A stretch of DNA of 64,000 nt, taken from positions 224,372 through 288,371 of the forward strand of contig DIXM01000001.1 of NCBI GenBank assembly GCA_002436025.1, read 5' to 3'. Within the stretch, counting starts at the first letter, position 1. Every line of letters begins with the position of its first letter. The stretch comes from a candidate division Hyd24-12 bacterium UBA6080 (GTDB lineage: Bacteria; Fermentibacterota; Fermentibacteria; Fermentibacterales; JCC-6). The position numbers and the translations under genes were made by a program. The notes under the pieces are model-generated. The model was given only the letters and a program-made list of their open reading frames with translations. It did not search any database and had not been told where the DNA came from. Below are positions 25,307 to 34,089 of this stretch, piece by piece.

Positions 25307-25998
25307 CTTCTCTCCCTTGCGACCCGGGCGAACCCACCCGCCAGCGCCGGACCCGTGGAATCCCGCTCGGGATGCCACTGAACAGCTGTTACAAGCCCGT
25401 CTGTTGACTCGATGGCTTCTATGACACCGTCAGTGCTGCATGCCGTCCAGCGGAAACCGGCCGGAACGCCCTCAATGGCCTGATGATGTGAGCTGTGAAC
25501 CAATGCTTCCCCCCCGAGCAGACGTCGAAGCCCGGATCCGGGAGACAGAGTGACACCGTGGATGCCGGTCCCATGGTTAAGGGCGCCCTCCACAGATGCG
25601 GGGATGTGCTGAACGAGGGCTTCACCCTCAGCTATCGCCACAAGCTGCATGCCGAGGCAGATGGCGAGGACAGGGATCCCGGCCGACCTTGCTTCCCGGT
25701 AGAGTTCCATCTCCCACAACGGTCGGTGGGTTTCGGGATCAGTGCTTCCCATATCGGTCCGGCCGTACAGCGCAGGGGCGGGATCGCCACCCCCGGTCAT
25801 GACAAGTCCGTGAACACCGGCAAGCCTCTCGCCGCCGGTGCAGTCACCGCCGGGAAGAAGTCCTACGGGTACAGCGTCCATGCCATCCAGCAGTCTGAGG
25901 TAGCACTGGTTAAGCGTGTACCTCCATGGTCCGTAAACCGGCGTACGCTCAGGGGAGTTTGCCTCCCAGAACATGGTCATGCCGACCCGGAGCTTCAC
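25303..25998 (-). CDS. Class I glutamine amidotransferase-like hydrolase (PuuD family)
   Basis: 231 residues, GTG start overlapping the nadA stop. The nucleophile elbow is LAICLGMQL (Cys near 118) and the His/Glu pair is in AVQWHPERD near 212. MTGGGDPAPALYG near 70 is typical of gamma-glutamyl-gamma-aminobutyrate hydrolases (peptidase C26). It should release glutamate from gamma-glutamyl amides; the physiological substrate here is unknown, and nothing nearby suggests polyamine breakdown. Confidence 0.82.
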   Translation of the reverse strand: MKLRVGMTMFWEANSPERTPVYGPWRYTLNQCYLRLLDGMDAVPVGLLPGGDCTGGERLAGVHGLVMTGGGDPAPALYGRTDMGSTDPETHRPLWEMELYREARSAGIPVLAICLGMQLVAIAEGEALVQHIPASVEGALNHGTGIHGVTLSPGSGLRRLLGGEALVHSSHHQAIEGVPAGFRWTACSTDGVIEAIESTDGLVTAVQWHPERDSTGPALAGGFARVARERR

Positions 25999-26891
25999 AG
26001 CGCTGTCATTCTCTCAAGGGCTCTGCGAGCCGGCTCCGCATACTCATCGGGAACGGTTATCCCCGCATCCCGGGAGTCGAGGGCTCGAAACACCATGTCG
26101 GTCGTCGCGTTCCGCATGTCGGCGCATGAGATACCGCCTGCGGCAAGGAACTCACGGTCGGGGAAGAGGGTTGAAAGCCTGTGGAGCATCCCCTCTTCCG
26201 TTCCGATTATGAATCGTCTTGTTCTTGATCCGGAAACGAACCGGATCATCCCTCCAGTTCCCAGAACACGGTCGGCTTCCCTCCAGAACACCGGGGGGGT
26301 CTCCGGATGCACCAGTACGCAGGCATCGGGCCAGTGTTCCTTCGCACGGCGAAGGTCCCTGATATCCGCTCCGGCATGGGCGTGACACCCTCCGGGCCAG
26401 GGGATCACATCCCGTCCCGACTCCTGAGCCACGAAGGTTGCAAGGTTCCTGTCGGGTCCAAAAAGCACTTCCCCCGCCGGTGCCGCCCGCACGACTGAAA
26501 CAGCATTGGCGCTGGTGCAGCATGCCCAGCTTTCGGCCTTCACTTCAACCGAAGAGTTCACATAGGTCACCAGGGTCGCACCGGGATGCCCGGTTTTCCA
26601 CTCCCTTGCGTCCAGTCCGCTCATGCATGCGGCAAGGGAGCAGTCCGCTCCCGGTGAAACAAGCCTGACAATACTTTCAGGGGAGAGGATCTTTGCTGTC
26701 TCCGCCATGAACCTGACCCCGCAGAAAATGACGAGAGGAGCCCGCGCTGTCATGGCGAACCGGGAAAGCTCAAGGCTGTCGCCGACCTCATCAGCCATGT
26801 CCTGAATCTCACGAGGCTGGTAACTGTGGGCAAGGATCAGGGCTCCGAGCCTTTTCTTAAGCACTTCAAACCCGTATGCATCCTGCGGCAT
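25995..26891 (-). CDS. nadA: Quinolinate synthase
   Basis: 298 residues from ATG 26891 (TGATG overlap with mnmA). It condenses iminoaspartate with dihydroxyacetone phosphate for NAD synthesis using a [4Fe-4S] cluster. The three cluster cysteines sit in FCGVRFMAETAKIL, WPGGCHAHAG and GGISCADMRNAT. Other marks are LAHSYQPREIQDMADEVGDSLELSR and the VHPE segment (LVHPETPP). nadB and nadC are not in the window. Confidence 0.95.
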   Translation of the reverse strand: MPQDAYGFEVLKKRLGALILAHSYQPREIQDMADEVGDSLELSRFAMTARAPLVIFCGVRFMAETAKILSPESIVRLVSPGADCSLAACMSGLDAREWKTGHPGATLVTYVNSSVEVKAESWACCTSANAVSVVRAAPAGEVLFGPDRNLATFVAQESGRDVIPWPGGCHAHAGADIRDLRRAKEHWPDACVLVHPETPPVFWREADRVLGTGGMIRFVSGSRTRRFIIGTEEGMLHRLSTLFPDREFLAAGGISCADMRNATTDMVFRALDSRDAGITVPDEYAEPARRALERMTAL

Positions 26892-27868
26892 CACCCCTCC
26901 ACTCCTGAGATCACACCGGCGCCCAGCACCGTGTCGTCAAAGCTGTCACTGTAGAAGACCGCAGCCTGTCCCGGAGCCACAGCCCTCTGTGGTCTTTGAA
27001 AACTGACGGCCAGCCGGTCAAGGTCACGGCGCACGACGGCCGGTACGGCCCTGTGCCTTGAACGCAGCTGCACCCGGGCATTGAAAGTACTCCCGGAAGG
27101 AAGGCCAAGATCGTTGATGCCGCACACCGTGCAACCCGTCGAAAAGAGGTGGCATCCCTCACCCACGTAAAGGCGATTGGTCGCGGCGTCGAGCCTTACG
27201 ACATACATGGCTCTTCCGTGGGCCCCGATGCCCCGTCTCTGGCCCACGGTGAACCCGCCCAGTCCCGGGTGCCTTCCAACCGTTTCACCTTCCATGGTCA
27301 GGATGTCACCGGGTTCACCCCCGCCCTGGAGGTCAAAGCAGAGGTCCTGGCTCTCCCTGCACAAAAAGGGAAGCCCCGATCCCTTCACCAATTCCCTGAC
27401 CTCGGTCTTCAGCAGCGCTCCCAGTGGAAACGCGCACCTGGAGAGGATGGATCGTGGAACCATGGCCAGGAAGTAACTCTGGTCCTTGCCGGGGTCAAGG
27501 GCCCGTGTGAGACTGGAATCCCGCATCCCTGCATAATGACCCGTTACGATGGTCTCGCCGGGTCGCAGCATTGAAAAGGCTGACGCCAGTTTTACCGTGG
27601 CGTTGCACATGACGCATGGGTTCGGGGTGAGCCCTTCTGCGTACGCTTCCCCCACCGGGCGCCTTACCCTCTCGCGGAAGATGTCGACCGAATCCATCAC
27701 TATCAACTCAACACCAAGCCGGGCAGTGGATTCCCGTGCCTGGCAGGGGGGGCCGCTGCCCCTCGTATCAAGGTAGACGGCCCTCACCGCATCCCATTCT
27801 TCGTGGCAGATCAGCATCGCGGCGGTTGAATCCACGCCTCCGGAGAGGCACACCAGGGCTTCACGCAC
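26891..27868 (-). CDS. mnmA: tRNA-specific 2-thiouridylase
   Basis: 325 residues from GTG 27868, overlapping the apgM stop by 8 bases. PP-loop SGGVDSTAAM is at residues 9-18; the catalytic cysteines are in TPNPCVMCN and ESQDLCFD. GHYAGMR, PLGALLKTEVRE and GGFTVGQRRGIG are further family marks, and the C-terminal beta-barrel (CGINDLGLPSGSTFNARVQLRSRH) is complete. It thiolates U34 of Lys, Glu and Gln tRNAs. It is slightly shorter than E. coli MnmA (368). Confidence 0.94.
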   Translation of the reverse strand: MREALVCLSGGVDSTAAMLICHEEWDAVRAVYLDTRGSGPPCQARESTARLGVELIVMDSVDIFRERVRRPVGEAYAEGLTPNPCVMCNATVKLASAFSMLRPGETIVTGHYAGMRDSSLTRALDPGKDQSYFLAMVPRSILSRCAFPLGALLKTEVRELVKGSGLPFLCRESQDLCFDLQGGGEPGDILTMEGETVGRHPGLGGFTVGQRRGIGAHGRAMYVVRLDAATNRLYVGEGCHLFSTGCTVCGINDLGLPSGSTFNARVQLRSRHRAVPAVVRRDLDRLAVSFQRPQRAVAPGQAAVFYSDSFDDTVLGAGVISGVEG

Positions 27869-29078
27869 CGAACTTTTCCAACCTTCCAGCCGAGGCCAGA
27901 AGCAACGGCATAAGGTCAAGTGAGTTGATAGTGCCCAGAGCGCCCGACGCAGCCTGGCGCTCGGAGAAACCATCGTTCCAGCCAACCCGCTGATGTCCGC
28001 CGTGGAGAAGCAGGGGAACCGGGTGCCAGCTGTGCTGTTTCATGGGGCAGGGGGTGCTGTGGTCGCCGGTGACCGCAACCACGTCAAAGCCCCCCCGAAG
28101 AAAACCGGGCAACGCACAGTCGAAATCCTCCAGGGCTGAGATCTTGCGCTTCCAGTCGCCATCCTCGCCGGCGCTGTCGGTGTATTTGTGGTGAAGGAAG
28201 ACAAAGTCATGCCCGAGGGAGAGCGCCCTGTGGACAGCTGCGACCTGCCCGGAAAGGTCGCCGGGAGAGGATTCCAGAAGGGTCATGCCAAGCAGGGAAG
28301 CAAGCCCCCTGTACATTGGGTAGAGGGCGACCGCAGCAGGGTCGAGGCGAAACCTTTCACCAAAACTCCTGAATGCCCGATTCAGGGCAATTCCCCTTAA
28401 AAGGATGCCGTTCGCCCGAACCTGGTCTTTCAACATCTCCTGGGCCTGACGGACAAACTCCCCCACCACCTCCGCGGTTCGTGCGCAATCCGGGGAAGGT
28501 GATCCGACAGGCAGCGGTCTGTATCCGACCTCTCCGGGGTCAGTGTCGGACAGGCCGTCACGGAGCCCATCTCCCCTGAAGACAACACAGGCACGGTGCT
28601 CTTTCACCGGGCGCACAATCACCTGAACACCGGGTATGGTTATGGCATCGAGCATCTCAGCCAGAACCTCGCACTCCCCTGTGGAGATCCTGCCGGCCCT
28701 CCGGTCGGTGATGACGCCATCTCCGTCAAGCGTGCAGAAGTTGATGCGGGCCGCCAGATCCCCCATCTCCAGTGGAAACCCTATGCCCAGTACCTCGAGC
28801 ACACCCCTGCCTATCAGATTGTCGACAGGGTCGTAGCCGAAAAGAGCCATGTGAGCGGGTCCGCTGCCAGGAGTTATCCCCTGGGCCACAGGCACATGCT
28901 GGCCTATGGCGCTGTCGCGGACGAGGGCGTCGAGATTCGGTATGTCTGCGGCCTCCATGGGGGTTCTCCCCCCAAGTTCCGGAACGCTGACGTCTCCCAG
29001 TCCGTCAAGCACTGCAAGCAGTATTCTCCCCCCGCGGGGAAGAGCAAGGCTCTCTGCCAGTTCAACCGATCTTCCCAT
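27861..29078 (-). CDS. apgM: Cofactor-independent phosphoglycerate mutase, ApgM type
   Basis: 405 residues, ATG 29078 with GGAGG upstream, overlapping purM by 17 bases. The alkaline-phosphatase-fold metal motif is LAVLDGLGDVSVPELGGRTPMEAADIPNLD; the GSGPAHMALFGYDP segment holds the catalytic Ser position typical of the archaeal-type enzyme, and TGDHSTPCPMKQHSWHPVPLLLHG gives the C-terminal metal ligands. It interconverts 3- and 2-phosphoglycerate. Confidence 0.93.
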   Translation of the reverse strand: MGRSVELAESLALPRGGRILLAVLDGLGDVSVPELGGRTPMEAADIPNLDALVRDSAIGQHVPVAQGITPGSGPAHMALFGYDPVDNLIGRGVLEVLGIGFPLEMGDLAARINFCTLDGDGVITDRRAGRISTGECEVLAEMLDAITIPGVQVIVRPVKEHRACVVFRGDGLRDGLSDTDPGEVGYRPLPVGSPSPDCARTAEVVGEFVRQAQEMLKDQVRANGILLRGIALNRAFRSFGERFRLDPAAVALYPMYRGLASLLGMTLLESSPGDLSGQVAAVHRALSLGHDFVFLHHKYTDSAGEDGDWKRKISALEDFDCALPGFLRGGFDVVAVTGDHSTPCPMKQHSWHPVPLLLHGGHQRVGWNDGFSERQAASGALGTINSLDLMPLLLASAGRLEKFGA

Positions 29079-30108
29079 GACACTCCTCCCTGAACAAGAC
29101 ACCCTGACCCGGAGTGACCTCACCGGCTGAAAAGGGGCTTTCGCCCATCTCTTCAAGGATCTGAATGACCCTGCGGGGTTCCGGCGTAACAAGAAGAAAA
29201 CCCGCCCCCATGTTGAAGGCGAGCCTCATCTCGCCGGCGGGGATCCCGCCCCGGTTCGCAATGAGGTCGAACACGGGCGGGACTGGCCAGTTGCCGTCAA
29301 TGACTGCTCCAAGACCATTCGGAAGTATCCTGACAAGGTTGCCGGGAATCCCGCCCCCCGTGATGTGAGCCATGCCGGTGAGCAGGCCGTGGGCGAGCAG
29401 GGGTCCGACCGCACCGAGGTAGCTTCTGTGAACGGCCAGCAGAGCTTCCCCAACAGAGGCTCCGAGCAGTTCATCGGGTCTGTCCGAGAGGGAAAAACCG
29501 CAAAGCTCCAGAAGCACCTTGCGCGCCAGTGAGTAGCCATTGGTGTGCAGACCGGTGGAGGGAAGCCCGACGATACTGTGCCCGGCGGTCACGGCGCTTC
29601 CGTCCACGACGCAGGCCTCTTCCACAACTCCCACTATTGTTCCGGCCACGTCATAGTCGCCTGGGCTGTAGAAGCCCGGCATCTCGGCGGTCTCACCGCC
29701 AAGAAGGGCACAGCCGTTCTCAAGGCACGCGCCGGCCATGCCGGTTACGATCTGTGCTGCCGTAACGGCCGAGAGCTTTCCGCAGGCAATGTAGTCCATG
29801 AAAAACAGGGGGGACGCCCCCTGAACCAGTATGTCGTTCACGCAATGGTTCACCAGGTCGGCTCCCACGGTGGAGTAATCACCGGCCATGGAGGCAACCT
29901 TGAGCTTTGTTCCAACGCCGTCGGTGCTGGCCACGAGAACAGGGCTTTTCATCCCGGGAAAATCGGCCCGGAAGAGCCCGCCGAAATGACCGAGATCGGA
30001 GAGGACCCTGTCGTTGAAGGTTTTCTTCACTTCGGCCTTCATGAGCGCAACTGCCCTGTTACCCTCCTCTATGTCCACGCCGCTCTTCCTGTAATCGAGG
30101 GGGGCCAT
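29062..30108 (-). CDS. purM: Phosphoribosylformylglycinamidine cyclo-ligase (AIR synthetase)
   Basis: 348 residues. Marks in order: DYRKSGVDIEEGNRAV, FGGLFRADFPGMKSPVLVASTDGVGTKLKVA, VNDILVQGASPLFFMDYIACGKL, LLGGETAEMPGFY, GLPSTGLHTNGYSLARKVL and HITGGGIPGNLVRILPNG. It closes the imidazole ring in purine synthesis. The ATG shares one base with the PfkB stop (TAATG). Confidence 0.96.
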   Translation of the reverse strand: MAPLDYRKSGVDIEEGNRAVALMKAEVKKTFNDRVLSDLGHFGGLFRADFPGMKSPVLVASTDGVGTKLKVASMAGDYSTVGADLVNHCVNDILVQGASPLFFMDYIACGKLSAVTAAQIVTGMAGACLENGCALLGGETAEMPGFYSPGDYDVAGTIVGVVEEACVVDGSAVTAGHSIVGLPSTGLHTNGYSLARKVLLELCGFSLSDRPDELLGASVGEALLAVHRSYLGAVGPLLAHGLLTGMAHITGGGIPGNLVRILPNGLGAVIDGNWPVPPVFDLIANRGGIPAGEMRLAFNMGAGFLLVTPEPRRVIQILEEMGESPFSAGEVTPGQGVLFREECHGKIG

Positions 30109-31022
30109 TACTCGATCCTGTCCAGCTGATTCGTGGAGAGGTAGAAGGAGAGCCTTTGGGAAACAGCTTCATAGTTGATATTCCTCAGGCCATCAACGCC
30201 AAAACCCTCGATGGCGAAGCTGGCGGTGACCGAGCCGAAGCACATTGCCCTGGCGATGTTCTTCAGGGTGAGTTCGCCGCCGGACCCGGAAAGGCTTCCC
30301 AGCATTCCCGCGGCAAAGCTGTCTCCCGCCCCGGTGGGGTCGACAACTTTGTCTACCGGAACAGCCGGCATGATGAAGGGCGTCTTTCCACCCAGGACCA
30401 TGGCGCCCTGGGCTCCCATTTTCACGACGACGAACTTCGGCCCCGCATCGAGCAGAAACCGGCCGGCCTCGAAAAGGTTGCCGTAGCCCGATATCTGCCT
30501 GGCCTCGGATGCGTTCACGAAAAGCAGGTCCACCCGGTTCACGGCTTCGAGAACGAGTTCCCTCCTCCTGTCGATCCAGAGGTTCATGGTGTCGAGGGCA
30601 ACCCAGCGCGGGGCGACAACCTGGTCCATGACACGCAGCTGAAGCTCGGGATCGATGTTGGCAAGGAATACACAGGGTGTTTCCCGGTAGGACTCGGGAA
30701 GCTTGGGCTCGAATCCCGCAAAGACACCAAGTTCGGTTCTAAGGGTCTGAGCGTCGCCGAAATCCGGCCCGTAAACACCCTCCCAGCGGAAGGTGGGCCC
30801 CTGACCCGTCAGGAGGCCCTCAAGGTCGATGTTCTTTGTGGAAAGGAACTCCAGTTCCTTTTTCGGAAAGTCCGGACCCACGACTCCCACCACCCTTACC
30901 GAGTCCAGGGAACAGGCGGCGAGACCGAAATAGACCGCCGACCCCCCAAGGGCATCCTCGGCCTTTCCCGCCGGGGTCGTTATGGTGTCAAGTGCCACAG
31001 AACCAACTACAAGAATCGACAT
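30108..31022 (-). CDS. PfkB-family sugar kinase
   Basis: 304 residues. The N-terminal box is SVALDTITTP...ALGGSAVYFGLAA; the C-terminal signature VVDPTGAGDSFAAGMLGSL (near 232) includes the catalytic Asp in GAGD. The lid and sugar-recognition region (GPTFRWEGVYGPDFGDAQT) does not identify a substrate; ribokinase, adenosine kinase and inosine-type kinases are possible. Its link to purM suggests a nucleoside substrate, but this is a guess. Confidence 0.85.
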   Translation of the reverse strand: MSILVVGSVALDTITTPAGKAEDALGGSAVYFGLAACSLDSVRVVGVVGPDFPKKELEFLSTKNIDLEGLLTGQGPTFRWEGVYGPDFGDAQTLRTELGVFAGFEPKLPESYRETPCVFLANIDPELQLRVMDQVVAPRWVALDTMNLWIDRRRELVLEAVNRVDLLFVNASEARQISGYGNLFEAGRFLLDAGPKFVVVKMGAQGAMVLGGKTPFIMPAVPVDKVVDPTGAGDSFAAGMLGSLSGSGGELTLKNIARAMCFGSVTASFAIEGFGVDGLRNINYEAVSQRLSFYLSTNQLDRIE

Positions 31023-31030
31023 GAAAACCT

Positions 31031-32704
31031 CTACATTCTTTCCGGGGCGCTGATTCCCAGAACTTCAAGAAGACCCTTCAACCCCTCCCGGCAGGCGAGA
31101 CAGAGAAGCATACGTGCGCGGGTGAGGGGCGGATTGCCCTCGTCCATCACTTTGTGCTGTGTGTAAAACCCATGGAAAGCCGTGGCGAGCTCCGATGCCG
31201 TATCGGTTATGCGATGCGGCGCCATGTCCTCCGCGGCTTCGGAAACCCTTACGGGCAGAGCCTCGAGCAACCTGAGCAAGGCGCGCTCCCGCGGTTCCCG
31301 AAGCAGGTCTGCTGCCTGCGCGGGATCGGTGTCCCTGAAACGGTCTCCCGCGATCCGAAGTATCCCCCCGATCCTGGCGAAAGCGTACTGGATGTAGAAA
31401 ACGGGGTTTTCATCGGAGTCCTTCCGGGCCACCGCCAGATCGAAATCCATATGGGCCTCGGCTCTCCGGGTGAGGAAAAGGAAGCGCGTCACGTCGGGGC
31501 TTCCGACTTCGCTCACAAGATCCCTCAGCGTTACGAACTCCCCGGAACGGGTCGACATCTTGACGGTCTCGCCCCCCCGGGAGAGTGTCACGAACTGGTG
31601 AATGACCGTTCTCATGGTGCGCTTCACCCTTTCGACTCCGAGAAGGGCCGTCACGGCTGCTTCAACATCCCTGCAGGTATCGATGTGATCGCTTCCGAAA
31701 ACGTCAACCAGCAGATCGTAGCCCCGGGAGAACTTGTCGAGGTGGTACGCGATATCGGGCATGCGATAGGTGTAACCGCCACCTGCCCTGCGTACTACCC
31801 TGTCCTCCGGACGACCCAGCTCTGTCAGTTTCAGCCAGAGCTTCCCGGACCCATCAGGGTCGGGATACGTGAGGCCCGCCCTGTCGAGGCGTTCAATTGC
31901 CTCCTCGACAGGACCGGGGATGAGCTCGCTCTCCGCGAAATACCTGTCGAAACATATGTCAAGAAGTTCAAGGTCGCTTTTTATCAGGTCAAAGGCTCTT
32001 CCCGTGGCGGCCTCCCTGAAACGCTCACGATCATCAGGCCAGGAGATGCCGGGCTCATTCACGAGAAGGTCACGGGCCCAATCCAGGATGTAGTCACCCT
32101 GATAGCCACCTTCGGGTACCGGCATGGAACCGCCCCTGAGCTGGTCGCAGCGTGCCGCCAGAGACTCGGCGAGCCTGTCCATCTGTCTGCCGGCGTCGTT
32201 GAAATAGTACTCGCGGCTGACGGTCCAACCCACTGCGGATAGAAGGCGGCTGATGGCGTCGCCCAGAACGGCCTGCCGGCAATGCCCAACAGTGAGGGGT
32301 CCGGTGGGGTTCGAACTCACGAACTCCACCATCGCCTTTCCTCTCGGGCCGCATTCACAAAGCATTCCAGCCAGACCCTCACGGGCAAGTCGGGTCGCCA
32401 CGGACGAAAGGTAGCCGTTGCTGAGGGTGATGTTGACAAAACCCGGTCCGTCAACGGTTACCCCGCCCACGAAGGGCAGCCCGGAAAGCCCGTCTGCCAT
32501 GACCGACGCTATCCGTCCGGGGGGAACTCTCAGTACTTTTGCAAGCCCCATGGCCGAACTCGAGGCCATGTCGCCGAATCCCGGCTCGCCCGATTCGCTG
32601 GCGGTAACTGAGCAAAGGTGTTCTTCGGGGCACGCGAACTCCCGGCGCAGGGCCTGGCGCATTCCCTCCGCTATGCTACTCCTGGTTGAGAACGGGGAAT
32701 TCAT
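31031..32704 (-). CDS. argS: Arginyl-tRNA synthetase
   Basis: 557 residues from ATG 32704, which lies inside the end of rsfS (29-base overlap). The class I first signature reads SSNPTGPLTVGHCRQAVLGD, so the HIGH box is TVGH rather than HVGH. The second signature is KMSTRSGEFVTL (KMSxR), and the C-terminal DALR domain has VFYIQYAFARIGGILR and LHGFYTQHKVM-type helices. The Add-1 N-terminal domain is present. A shorter start (ATG 32662) has poor ribosome-site spacing. Confidence 0.95.
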   Translation of the reverse strand: MNSPFSTRSSIAEGMRQALRREFACPEEHLCSVTASESGEPGFGDMASSSAMGLAKVLRVPPGRIASVMADGLSGLPFVGGVTVDGPGFVNITLSNGYLSSVATRLAREGLAGMLCECGPRGKAMVEFVSSNPTGPLTVGHCRQAVLGDAISRLLSAVGWTVSREYYFNDAGRQMDRLAESLAARCDQLRGGSMPVPEGGYQGDYILDWARDLLVNEPGISWPDDRERFREAATGRAFDLIKSDLELLDICFDRYFAESELIPGPVEEAIERLDRAGLTYPDPDGSGKLWLKLTELGRPEDRVVRRAGGGYTYRMPDIAYHLDKFSRGYDLLVDVFGSDHIDTCRDVEAAVTALLGVERVKRTMRTVIHQFVTLSRGGETVKMSTRSGEFVTLRDLVSEVGSPDVTRFLFLTRRAEAHMDFDLAVARKDSDENPVFYIQYAFARIGGILRIAGDRFRDTDPAQAADLLREPRERALLRLLEALPVRVSEAAEDMAPHRITDTASELATAFHGFYTQHKVMDEGNPPLTRARMLLCLACREGLKGLLEVLGISAPERM

Positions 32705-33077
32705 CTCCCGCCCCCGTCTCGCCGTCCCGATAGTCTTCGTACGGCGCATCGCTCCACAGGTTTTCAAGGGAGTAGTAGGCCCTGGTCTCGGGAAGGAAAA
32801 CGTGCACCACAAAATCAACGAAATCAAGGAGTATCCAGCTTCCTTCGTCGTAGCCTTCGCAGTGGTGCATCTTTATCCCCAGTTTTCGCATCTCCCTTTC
32901 CACGTGGTCCGCGACGGCCCTGGTCTGTATTCTGGTGTCGGCGGTGGCCAGCACGAAAACATCCATCGTAAGAGGGAACTCGGACATGTCCATTGCCCTC
33001 ACTCCGTGACCGTGGCGCTGATGAATCGCCTCGACCACCGTGCCGAGGATGTCAGGGGCTTCGTTTATCTCCGTCAA
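32676..33077 (-). CDS. rsfS: Ribosome silencing factor RsfS
   Basis: 133 residues, TTG start with GGAGG five bases upstream. Core RsfS marks are VVEAIHQRHGHGVRAMDMS, DVFVLATADTRIQTRAVADHV and HHCEGYDEGSWILLDFVDFVVHVFLPETRAYYSLENLW. It binds L14 (uL14) of the large ribosomal subunit to block subunit joining. Classical neighbours in other bacteria are nadD and rlmH; here it sits before argS. Confidence 0.94.
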   Translation of the reverse strand: MTEINEAPDILGTVVEAIHQRHGHGVRAMDMSEFPLTMDVFVLATADTRIQTRAVADHVEREMRKLGIKMHHCEGYDEGSWILLDFVDFVVHVFLPETRAYYSLENLWSDAPYEDYRDGETGAGDEFPVLNQE

Positions 33078-33091
33078 TCGATCCTCCCGTC

Positions 33092-33601
33092 TCAGTTGGG
33101 GGAAACGGGCATGAACGTCCTTGAGGCAAGGTCACGCCCGAGGTATACGGTAACATCAACTTCTGGCACCCCCTGAAGGGGGAGGCACCAGACAATGCTG
33201 CTGTCGGGAACACCCAGCCGCTCCGCCACCGCCGCCGCCGCCGCGGGACCGGGAATGTGGGAAACTATCACGGTCTCGGTGTAGTCCAGCCTGTCGGCGT
33301 TCATTGCGCTGGATGGAGCGATGAAGAACACGGGACCGCTCCTGCCCTCAAGATGCCGCTGAACCTCGCGCCCCTTCCCGTTGATGCTGGTTCCGTTGTA
33401 GACCATTACCCTCACCGTGTCCGGCGAGGGACCGTCGTAAACAGGTTGCGGGATCCCCTGCGTTGCCTCGGGGGAAGGGTGTTCTGCAGGACTGTAAACA
33501 ATGGCAAGGGTTATGGCGCACCCTGAAAGAATGCCGAGGACAACCTGCCATACTCTGCCGGTGCCGCTTTTTTTCGTTCTTTTTCGGCGGGCTGCGGTCA
33601 C
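33092..33601 (-). CDS. LytR C-terminal-domain membrane protein
   Basis: 169 residues from GTG 33601 (GTGA overlap with the HIT gene). A basic N-terminus (AARRKRTKK) is followed by one transmembrane segment (VWQVVLGILSGCAITLAIVY), a proline-rich linker and then VRVMVYNGTSINGKGREVQRHLEGR, the LytR_C domain start, ending VTVYLGRD. LytR_C domains occur in cell-wall and rsfS-linked proteins; the domain's function is not known. Confidence 0.75.
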   Translation of the reverse strand: MTAARRKRTKKSGTGRVWQVVLGILSGCAITLAIVYSPAEHPSPEATQGIPQPVYDGPSPDTVRVMVYNGTSINGKGREVQRHLEGRSGPVFFIAPSSAMNADRLDYTETVIVSHIPGPAAAAAVAERLGVPDSSIVWCLPLQGVPEVDVTVYLGRDLASRTFMPVSPN

Positions 33602-34089
33602 GGGTTGCTCCGAAAGCCCCGTGAGAGCTTCTCCCAGGCCTGCTCCAGAGACTGGGACAGGACCCTGATCCCCCCGACCGAACTCATGAAACTGGTATCC
33701 CCGGTCCACCGCGGGAGGACGTGCAGATGAAGGTGTCCGGGTATTCCAGCGCCAGCGGCGCTCCCCAGGTTCCATCCCCCGTTTATCCCCTGGCAATTCA
33801 TGTTCTCCCGAAGGACGCCCTCGGCTGTTCTGACCATTTCCATCATCTCGCATGTCTCTTCATGTGAAGCCGACGAAAAATCGGGAACATGGCGGTATGG
33901 AACGATCATCATATGTCCGTTAATGTAAGGGTAGCGGTTCAGAACGACAAAACCGAAAACACCCCGAACCAGCACAAGGTTGTCCCGGTCTTTTTCCTTT
34001 GGATCCCCTGCGATTCCGCAGAATACACATCCCGTTCTCTCCTGGGAACTTACGTAATCGTATCGCCACGGGGCCCAGAGGCTTTTCAC
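33598..34089 (-). CDS. HIT-family hydrolase
   Basis: 163 residues. The HIT triad reads GHLHLHVLPRW near residue 118; the N-terminus LWAPWRYDYVSS and CVFCGIAG are typical of the AP4A phosphorylase-like HIT branch, and NGHMMIVPYRH is the preceding strand. It should hydrolyse or phosphorolyse dinucleoside polyphosphates or adenylated compounds. Overlaps both neighbours by 4 bases. Confidence 0.92.
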   Translation of the reverse strand: MKSLWAPWRYDYVSSQERTGCVFCGIAGDPKEKDRDNLVLVRGVFGFVVLNRYPYINGHMMIVPYRHVPDFSSASHEETCEMMEMVRTAEGVLRENMNCQGINGGWNLGSAAGAGIPGHLHLHVLPRWTGDTSFMSSVGGIRVLSQSLEQAWEKLSRGFRSNP

